Source: Kitasatospora sp. Root107 (GTDB lineage: Bacteria; Actinomycetota; Actinomycetes; Streptomycetales; Streptomycetaceae). From it: 39,231 bases of DNA. Below, piece by piece: positions 23,541-29,294 of the stretch. The translations under genes and the position numbers were made by a program. The DNA is taken from positions 284,536-323,766 of the forward strand of contig NZ_LMCT01000011.1 in assembly GCF_001424875.1 (NCBI RefSeq). The letters run 5' to 3'. The notes below the pieces were generated by a model, which made no database searches, had not been told where the DNA came from, and saw only the letters and a program-made list of their open reading frames with translations. How positions within the stretch are numbered: position 1 is the stretch's first letter; each line of letters begins with the position of its first letter.

Positions 23541-25256
23541 TCACCTGACCAGGGGTACCCGCCAGACCAGTTCGGTCCCGCCCTCCGCACCCGCCCGGGC
23601 CTCGAAGCTCCCACCGAGGTCGGCGGCCCGGTCGGCCAGGTTGGCCAGACCGCTGCGCCGCCCTCCGGCGGGCAGGCCGCAGCCGTTGTCCGTCACGGTG
23701 AGCAGCAGCTCCGCCCCGGCCGCCACCGACACCTCCACCGCGGTGGCTTCCGCGTGCCGCGCGGCGTTCGACAGCGCCTCCTGCAGGACGGCCAGCGCCT
23801 CGTCCACGAACTCGGGCGGCACCGTCACGTCCAGCAGGCCGGTCATCCGCAGCGCCGGCATGAACCCGAGCACGTCCGCCGCCCGCTCGACCACCTCGAC
23901 CACCCGAGCCCGCGTTCCCCGCGCGGCCGGCCCGGACTCCCTGGTCCGCAGCCCGAAGATGGTGGCCCGGATGGTCTTCGACGTCTCGTCGAGATCGTCG
24001 ATCGCCCGCAGCACCCGGTCGACGGCCTCCGGGTGGTCGATGAACCTGGTCGCCCCCTGCAGGGTCATCCCGGTGGCGAACAGCCGCTGGATGGCCAGGT
24101 CGTGCAGGTCCCGGGCGATCCGGTCCCGCTCCTGGAGGAGGGCCACCTGCTCGGAGTCCCGGCGCCGCTCGGCCAGCTCCATCGCGACCGCCGCCTGTCC
24201 GGCGAAACCCAGCAGCGGCACCGACTCGTCCGCGTCGAACAGCGGCCGCCCCGCCGCCCTGGCCAGCATCAGCACGCCCCGCAGGCCGTGCTCCGCCGTG
24301 CCGATCGGCACCGCGACCGCAGGACCGAGGCCCTCCCAGCGAGGCGGTCCGGCGGTGATCCGAGGATCCTTCCGGACATCAGCGCTCACCACCAGCTCAC
24401 CGGTGCGGGCCGCCGCCCCGACGAACGAACCCTCCAACGGAACCACCAGCCCCCGGTGCTGCCGCTCCCCCAGACCCACCGCGATCCGCACCTCCAGCTC
24501 CTCCGCACCCGGCACCGGCGAGGCGATCACCGCCAGGTCCGCACCCGCCACCTCGACCGCCCGCGCCACCAGCAGGTCCAGCACCTCCTGCTCGGAACTG
24601 CCCGACAGCAGACTGCTCGTCACCTCGGCACTGGCCGCCAGCCACCGCTCGCGCAGCCGCGCCTGGGCGTACAGCCGCGCGTTGTCGATCGCCACCCCCG
24701 CCGCCACCGCGAGCGTGGCCAGCACCGACTCGTCCTCCGCGTCGAACTCGCCGCCGCCCCGCTTCTCGGTCAGGTACAGGTTGCCGAACACCTTGTCCCG
24801 GATGCGGATCGGCACCCCGACGAACGTGTGCATCGGCGGGTGCTCGGCCGGGAACCCGTACGAGGCCGGATGGTCGGCGATGTTCGCGGTCCGTAGCGGT
24901 GCCGGATGGCGGATCAGCTCGCCCAGCAGGCCGTGGCCCGACGGCAGCGGACCGATCCGCTCGATCTGCTGCTCCGTCACACCGACCGGGATGAACTGCG
25001 ACAACCGCTGGTCCTCGCCGATCACCCCCAGCGCGCCGTACTCGGCGTCCACCAGGGTCACCGCGGCCTCCACGATGTGCCGCAGCGCCTGGGTGAGCTC
25101 CAGGTCCCGGCCGACGGCGAGCACCGCCTCCAACAGGCTGTGCACCCGGTCCCTGGTGCCGCGCGCCGCGTCCAGGCGGGCCTGGAGTTCGTCCAGGAGG
25201 TCGTCCAGGTGCAGCTGCGGCAGCGGCACCGAGCCGGCTCCGGACACGTCGCCCAC
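23541..25256 (-). CDS. GAF-domain sensor histidine kinase, DosS/OsdK-like
   Basis: A 571-residue soluble kinase: a coiled start (LDDLLDELQARLDAARGTRDRVHSLLEAVL), GAF-A (about 55-195), GAF-B (about 220-360), HisKA_3 with phospho-acceptor His385 in RIARDLHDLAIQRLF, and an HATPase with EALSNAARHA, DNGCGL and GLANLADRA. GAF-A carries HPPMHTFVGVPIRIRDKVFGNLYLTEK (from His139), almost the mycobacterial DosS sequence; by my recollection this His corresponds to the DosS heme ligand His149. It may thus bind heme and sense O2/NO or redox. GTG 25256 has GGAGGA 5 nt upstream. Probable partner of the response regulator at 21427; divergent from the alcohol dehydrogenase with box 3 between. Confidence 0.9.
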   Translation of the reverse strand: MGDVSGAGSVPLPQLHLDDLLDELQARLDAARGTRDRVHSLLEAVLAVGRDLELTQALRHIVEAAVTLVDAEYGALGVIGEDQRLSQFIPVGVTEQQIERIGPLPSGHGLLGELIRHPAPLRTANIADHPASYGFPAEHPPMHTFVGVPIRIRDKVFGNLYLTEKRGGGEFDAEDESVLATLAVAAGVAIDNARLYAQARLRERWLAASAEVTSSLLSGSSEQEVLDLLVARAVEVAGADLAVIASPVPGAEELEVRIAVGLGERQHRGLVVPLEGSFVGAAARTGELVVSADVRKDPRITAGPPRWEGLGPAVAVPIGTAEHGLRGVLMLARAAGRPLFDADESVPLLGFAGQAAVAMELAERRRDSEQVALLQERDRIARDLHDLAIQRLFATGMTLQGATRFIDHPEAVDRVLRAIDDLDETSKTIRATIFGLRTRESGPAARGTRARVVEVVERAADVLGFMPALRMTGLLDVTVPPEFVDEALAVLQEALSNAARHAEATAVEVSVAAGAELLLTVTDNGCGLPAGGRRSGLANLADRAADLGGSFEARAGAEGGTELVWRVPLVR

Positions 25257-25339
25257 CGGTTCCTCCCGAGCACTGGCCGCGGTCCGCTTGGCTTCTCTCC
25301 CAGCCTAGGCGGCCCGGCCCGGCAGCGCCCCGGGCGACA

Positions 25340-25353
25340 GGGCCGACCGGCCC
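25340..25353. promoter_or_regulatory. DosR/OsdR-like box 3 (kinase / alcohol dehydrogenase divergent region)
   Basis: GGGCCGACCGGCCC, flanked by A and T to give a 16-bp dyad (25339-25354). Centred about 110 bp before the dehydrogenase ATG and 91 bp before the kinase GTG on the other strand, so it could control both. Confidence 0.7.
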
Positions 25354-25456
25354 TCAGCCGGGCCCGCCCGGCCCTCGCCGCCCGGCTCGTCCAGCGGTGA
25401 CCCTGGAAGGGACCGGGCAGCGACCCGGCCGGAACTCCACGAGGAGTGAGCTGGAC

Positions 25457-26500
25457 ATGAAGGCACTGACGTACCACGGACCGGGCCGCCGCTCCTGGAG
25501 CGAAGTCCCGGACCCGACCGTCCGGGAGCCCGAGGACGCCGTCGTCCGGGTGGACGCCGTGACCATCTGCGGCACCGACCTGCACATCCTCAAGGGCGAC
25601 GTGCCCGAGGTCACCGAGGGCCGGGTGCTCGGCCACGAAGCCGTCGGCACCGTTGTCGAGACCGGCACCGGCGTACGGACCGTCAGCCCCGGCGATCGGG
25701 TGCTGGTCTCCTGCATCTCCGCCTGCGGCCGCTGCGACTACTGCCGCCGCGCGGTGTACGGCCAGTGCACCGGCGGTGGGGGCTGGATTCTCGGCCACCT
25801 GGTCGACGGTACCCAGGCCGAATACGTCCGCACCCCGTTCGCCGACAACTCCCTGCACAAGCTGCCCGACGGCGTCACGGACGAGGCTGCCCTGCCGCTC
25901 GCCGACATCTTCCCCACCGCCTACGAGGTCGGAGTCCACAACGGCCGCGTCCAGCCCGGCGACACCGTCGTGGTCGTCGGCACCGGACCGATCGGCCTCG
26001 CGGCCATCACCACAGCGCGGCTCTACAGCCCCGCCCGGATCATCGCCGTCGACCTCACCCAGAGCCGCCTGGACGCCGCACAGCGGGCCGGCGCCGACAC
26101 CACCGTCAACGCCGCAGGCACCGACGACGCGGCGATCCGGGCGCTCAGCCCCGACGGGCTCGGCGCCGACGTCGCCATCGAGGCCGTCGGCATCCCCGAG
26201 ACCTTCGAGTTGTGCACGCAGGTGGTCCGCCCCGGCGGGCGGGTCGCCAACGTCGGCGTCCATGGCAAGCCCGCCACCCTCCACCTGGAACACCTCTGGA
26301 TCAGGAACATCACCATCACCACCGGCCTGGTCGACACCCACAGCACGCCCCTCCTGCTCCGGATGCTCGCCACCGACCGCCTGGACACCGGCGGACTGAT
26401 CACCCACCGCTTCGGACTCGACGAGATGCAGGACGCCTACGACGTCTTCGCCGACGCCGAAACCAGCGGCGCCCTGAAGGTCGCCCTCTTCCGGACCTGA
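25457..26500 (+). CDS. zinc-dependent alcohol dehydrogenase (MDR family)
   Basis: A 347-residue medium-chain dehydrogenase. Catalytic zinc ligands Cys38 (ICGTDLH), His60-Glu61 (GHEAVG); structural zinc cysteines Cys90, Cys93, Cys96, Cys104 (SACGRCDYCRRAVYGQC); NAD(P)-binding VVVGTGPIGLAA with a following acidic VDLTQSR, which favours NAD. ATG 25457 with GAGGAG upstream, although the frame is open from 25397. It reoxidises or reduces alcohol/aldehyde pairs, a plausible redox valve under low oxygen. Genes like this belong to the Streptomyces OsdR block in my recollection. Followed 30 bp later by the HTH-PNPOx gene. Confidence 0.9.
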   Translation: MKALTYHGPGRRSWSEVPDPTVREPEDAVVRVDAVTICGTDLHILKGDVPEVTEGRVLGHEAVGTVVETGTGVRTVSPGDRVLVSCISACGRCDYCRRAVYGQCTGGGGWILGHLVDGTQAEYVRTPFADNSLHKLPDGVTDEAALPLADIFPTAYEVGVHNGRVQPGDTVVVVGTGPIGLAAITTARLYSPARIIAVDLTQSRLDAAQRAGADTTVNAAGTDDAAIRALSPDGLGADVAIEAVGIPETFELCTQVVRPGGRVANVGVHGKPATLHLEHLWIRNITITTGLVDTHSTPLLLRMLATDRLDTGGLITHRFGLDEMQDAYDVFADAETSGALKVALFRT

Positions 26501-26530
26501 ACAGGCTCAACCAGGGCGAGGAGGCACACC

Positions 26531-27223
26531 GTGAACCGCCCGACCCACCACACCGAACCCGCTGAGCCACCGGCCGGTCTCGCGCGCCGCATCACCGAGC
26601 GGCAGCACCGGCTCGGACTCACCGACGAAGCACTGTGCCGACAGGCCGGCATCGCCCCGGCATACCTGCGGCAACTCCTGGCCTCAGGAGCCGACTTCGA
26701 CCCACCGAGCCTGCAACGGGTCGCCACCGCCCTGGAGCTGACCTACCGTGAGCTGCTCGAAGGGCCGGGGAGTCCGCCCCCGGGTCAGGGCCCTGCCTCA
26801 GCACATCCGGCCCTGATCCGCCTCACTCCCGGGCAGTGCTGGAACCTGCTCGGTGCCGGCGGGATCGGCCGCGTCGCCCTGCCGGCGAAGGCCGGGCCCA
26901 CCATCCTGCCGGTCAACTACACCGTCCGGGCCGGGTCGGTCGTCTACCGAACCGATCCACACGGCGCAGCCGCCCCCGGTCCGGAAAGCCCGGCGTCCTT
27001 CCAGGTCGACCGGACGGACGAACAGAAGGGCACCGGGTGGAGCGTGCTGCTCACCGGCACCGCCGAGCCGATCGACGACCTGTCGGAGATCCGCCGTCTG
27101 GAGTCCGCCCCCGGCGCGGAGCCGTGGGCCGGCGGCAACCGGCCCCTGTGGGTACGGATCCGCCCGGACACCGTCACCGGCCGCCGCATCGGCACCGTCG
27201 GCCCCGACGGCCACCTGGGCTGA
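26531..27223 (+). CDS. HTH (XRE-like) + pyridoxamine 5'-phosphate oxidase-like fusion
   Basis: A 230-residue two-domain protein. Residues about 12-75 form an XRE-like helix-turn-helix (RRITERQHRLGLTDEALCRQAGIAPAYLRQLLASG) and residues about 90-228 a split-barrel PNPOx/flavin-binding domain (LGAGGIGRVALP, ILPVNYTV, GWSVLLTGTAEPIDD, WVRIRPDTVTGRRIG). Such barrels bind FMN or F420; the fusion could be a flavin-sensing regulator or a DNA-bound enzyme. GTG 26531 with AGGAGG 7 nt upstream. Second gene of the dehydrogenase operon. Function not known. Confidence 0.82.
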   Translation: MNRPTHHTEPAEPPAGLARRITERQHRLGLTDEALCRQAGIAPAYLRQLLASGADFDPPSLQRVATALELTYRELLEGPGSPPPGQGPASAHPALIRLTPGQCWNLLGAGGIGRVALPAKAGPTILPVNYTVRAGSVVYRTDPHGAAAPGPESPASFQVDRTDEQKGTGWSVLLTGTAEPIDDLSEIRRLESAPGAEPWAGGNRPLWVRIRPDTVTGRRIGTVGPDGHLG

Positions 27224-27260
27224 GCGGGGCCGTCGCCTACGGCTGGCGTTGTGTACTCAA

Positions 27261-27280
27261 CAAGCTGGTCGCCGACGCCT
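27261..27280. repeat. imperfect direct repeat, copy 1
   Basis: CAAGCTGGTCGCCGACGCCT matches CAAGCTGGTCGCCCGCGCCT at 27942-27961 in 18 of 20 positions (first 13 identical). The copies bracket ynfA-like and the frameshifted membrane gene. Confidence 0.4.
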
Positions 27281-27300
27281 TGGAGGACGTCTGCCCAGGG

Positions 27301-27636
27301 TCAGCGGCTGCGGGGCGCGTACATGATGACTGCGACGCCGGCCAGGCAGATCAAGGCGCCGATGACGTCGGCGCGGTCGGGCCGGTAACCGTCGACGGCC
27401 ATGCCCCAGGCCAGGGAGCCGGCGACGAACACACCGCCGTACGCGGCGAGGATGCGCCCGAAATCGGCGTCGTCCTGGAGGGTGGCGACGAAGCCGTAGA
27501 TGCCCAGCGCGATGACGCCGGTGCCGATCCAGGCCCAGCCCTTGTGCTCGCGCACGCCCTGCCAGATGAGCCAGGCACCGCCGATCTCGAACAGGGCGGC
27601 GGCGGCGAAGAGGGCGATGGAGCGCAGGACGGTCAT
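27301..27636 (-). CDS. YnfA/UPF0060 small membrane protein
   Basis: A 111-residue, four-helix membrane protein of the UPF0060 family: [64 protein letters not shown] and [21 protein letters not shown], with the diagnostic AYGGVFV. The fold resembles small multidrug resistance proteins, but the substrate is unsettled. ATG 27636 gives the canonical family length. It lies 11 bp after the broken Cys-rich gene on the same strand, behind a MerR-type promoter, which suggests a metal or toxicant context. It appears intact. Confidence 0.88.
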   Translation of the reverse strand: MTVLRSIALFAAAALFEIGGAWLIWQGVREHKGWAWIGTGVIALGIYGFVATLQDDADFGRILAAYGGVFVAGSLAWGMAVDGYRPDRADVIGALICLAGVAVIMYAPRSR

Positions 27637-27647
27637 GATCGGGGACC

Positions 27648-27924
27648 CTACCGGCGGGCGGCCGGGGTGATCCGCAGCAGGCCATCCGTCGTCCGGCAGC
27701 CGCACCCGCCGGCGCCGCAGCCCTTCGTGCCACAGCCGCGCGCGGCCCGGCGTTGTCCCACCCACCAGGCCCCGACCGCGAGCACGGCCAGGGCGGCGGC
27801 GATCGCGGGCAGTCGGCCCACCACCCCGGCCCCCGCGCCGACCACAGCGACGGTGATCAGGACAGGCAGCGCGCAGCAGGCCACGCACGCCAAGGCGGCC
27901 AGTGCCCCCAGGGCCTTTGCTCAT
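27648..27924 (-). pseudogene. Cys-rich MerT-like membrane protein with a one-base frameshift near its start
   Basis: From about 27915 the frame reads [25 protein letters not shown], a helix with paired cysteines, a second helix ([17 protein letters not shown]), then [15 protein letters not shown]. Vicinal cysteines in a first helix and a Cys-rich end recall mercuric-ion transporters. The natural start is ATG 27924, which overlaps the upstream ORF stop as ATGA, but MSK from it is out of frame: removing one A of AAA (plus strand TTT, 27916-27918) yields [20 protein letters not shown]. Hence a frameshift or sequencing error is likely; otherwise GTG 27893 gives an 81-residue N-truncated product. 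Sits between a TGA-broken gene and ynfA. Confidence 0.6.
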
Positions 27925-28064
27925 GGCTGACCGCCCTCGGTCAAGCTGGTCGCCCGCGCCTGCAGGGCGTTGAGTACGTTCTCGTGAACAGGGTCGACCT
28001 CGACGTCGAGCTGCAGCTCGGTGGGCAGGGTTCAGGCCGTCGGAACCCAGCTCAGGCCGGTCAT
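27921..28064 (-). pseudogene. small ORF with an in-frame TGA at codon 11, MerR-type promoter
   Basis: ATG 28064 has an excellent AGGAG 6 nt upstream and a MerR-type promoter before it. It reads [10 protein letters not shown], then TGA (28032-28034), then continues in the same frame for 36 codons ([24 protein letters not shown]...) to a TGA that overlaps the next ATG as ATGA. From memory, small actinobacterial proteins with WVP-x-x-CTLPT exist, placing Cys where TGA stands. Most simply a nonsense-mutated gene; a selenocysteine codon is possible but no SECIS can be claimed, though the perfect dyad CGAGCTGCAGCTCG follows 10 bases later. Broken neighbours favour decay. Confidence 0.5.
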
Positions 28065-28111
28065 GGCTCGCTCCTGTCCATCCCCGCGCCGTGCCGGCGG
28101 GGATGTCTCCG

Positions 28112-28143
28112 ACCATAAACCTGTACCTGGGTACCGGTTGCAA
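28112..28143 (-). promoter_or_regulatory. MerR-family-type promoter/operator
   Basis: On the minus strand TTGCAA (28138-28143) and TATGGT (28112-28117) are 20 bp apart, and the spacer is exactly filled by the dyad CCGGTACCCAGGTACAGG (28120-28137). An over-long spacer carrying a dyad is the hallmark of promoters activated by MerR-type metal sensors. It reads into the broken small ORF, the Cys-rich gene and ynfA-like. No merR gene is beside it; a divergent regulator may have been lost. Confidence 0.7.
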
Positions 28144-28329
28144 CCTTTCCGCGCCCCGATCCGGCGGCAGCGATGTCCGCCCGGGGTGGGGAGATCAGCT
28201 GAGCAGGTCTGTCCCACCATTGAGTACAGGGTGGGGAATCCAGGGCTCTGGCCGGATCTGCGTGAAATCCCAGGTCAGGGCGTGAATGCAGGAACGTTCG
28301 TCCGGGGCAGTTCTCGATCATGGGGGTCT

Positions 28330-28446
28330 CGGCGGCGCCTGGCTGAACGGCCGCTTGGTGGGCGGAAGTTGGTGACCCGCCTGCGGCTCCGGCGGTTCTT
28401 CTGTGACCGTCAGAGGTGCCGTCGGCAGACGTTCGTCGAGCAAGTG
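28330..28446 (+). mobile_element. remnant of an ISL3-family transposase (N-terminal zinc-binding segment)
   Basis: The frame reads RRRLAERPLGGRKLVTRLRLRRFFCDRQRCRRQTFVEQV, which is the N-terminal zinc-finger region of ISL3/IS204-type transposases (pattern LADxxLGGRxV-LRxRRFFC-xxxC-RRTFxEQV). No start, no further domain and no catalytic DDE part follow; the frame degenerates after 28446. So it is a decayed fragment. The surrounding stretch 28144-28591 holds no other gene I can support. Confidence 0.65.
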
Positions 28447-28591
28447 GACGGGCGGCGGCAAGGTCGAACCTGTTGTCCAGCCGCTGTCCGCGTCGCTGGC
28501 TGCGCCGAATCCACCCGAGGTCGAGGCGTGTCTCGAGTAGCTGAGTGTTGATCCCTACGCGGTGCCCTCAGGATCACCGGCGCGCCATCCT

Positions 28592-29137
28592 TCACTCGCT
28601 GTCGGAGACCCAGCTCGTCCGGTCCTTGTACTTCGCCACCGTGGCGCCTGGGCAAGCCCGGCGCAGTGCCTCCTCCAGTAGCCCGGGGTCGTTCTCTGCC
28701 GGGTTGAACGCGGCGCGGGTGCGGTAGACCTTGCGCCCCACGTGGAGTTCGAGGACGCGTTGGCCGCCGCCGGGGTTGTCCGCGGACCGGTACCCCGTAC
28801 GGATCAGGCGCAACCGGCGCACCGAGTCGAGGTGGTGGCTCGTCTCGACCCCGCTGACCCGCGCCAGTACGAGCGTCGGCGGCAGGCCGGGCCGGATCTC
28901 CGCCCACTCCACGGCAGCGCGTTCGCGCAGCCAGGTCGGCACCAACAGCACTCCCCAGAACAGCGCGAGGATCCCGCCGATCACCAGGCCCGCCCAAGGC
29001 GCGGCGAAGGTCACTGCCCCGACGGTCAGGACGTGCCCCAAGGTGACCACCACGTACTGGCCCCAGTCGGAAGGTGCCTCGTTCCCGCTCCGGTACGTCT
29101 CCCAGCGAAAGACGTCGCCCCCCTCGTGTCCGCTCAT
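28592..29137 (-). CDS. hypothetical membrane protein with two helices
   Basis: A 181-residue protein I do not recognise. A polar N-terminus (SGHEGGDVFRWETYRSGNEAPSDW) leads to two hydrophobic stretches forming a hairpin (YVVVTLGHVLTVGAVTFAAPWAGLVIGGILALFWGVLLVP, about 30-69), then a soluble C-terminal domain of about 110 residues with ELHVGRKVYRTRAAFNPAENDPGLLEEALRRACP. ATG 29137 directly follows GGGAGG with little spacing; ATG 29155 is the alternative. Codon use looks native. Separated from the GH32 gene by a strong terminator. Confidence 0.6.
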   Translation of the reverse strand: MSGHEGGDVFRWETYRSGNEAPSDWGQYVVVTLGHVLTVGAVTFAAPWAGLVIGGILALFWGVLLVPTWLRERAAVEWAEIRPGLPPTLVLARVSGVETSHHLDSVRRLRLIRTGYRSADNPGGGQRVLELHVGRKVYRTRAAFNPAENDPGLLEEALRRACPGATVAKYKDRTSWVSDSE

Positions 29138-29249
29138 GCCTCCCAGAATGACCATCCACGCGCGCCGGTGGAAGGGGTCTGTGCCGTGGTGGCCGGAATG
29201 TCCTCGCCACCACGTGCCTGGTTGAGTTGTGTGCGGAAACAGCTGTGGT

Positions 29250-29289
29250 CCGTACGGGGGCGGGCACCCTCGAGCCTGCCCCCGTACGG
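29250..29289 (-). terminator. terminator hairpin of the GH32 gene
   Basis: The arms 29250-29265 and 29274-29289 (CCGTACGGGGGC.../...GCCCCCGTACGG) pair over 16 bp with one G-T wobble and an 8-base loop, beginning 5 bp beyond the GH32 stop. Confidence 0.8.
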
Positions 29290-29294
29290 GGCTT

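Noticed and set aside
28021..28551. 177-codon plus-strand open frame covering the transposase remnant
   Set aside because: Only residues about 104-142 resemble an ISL3 transposase; the rest overlaps the MerR promoter and has no coding signal, so it is reported as a remnant and not a gene.
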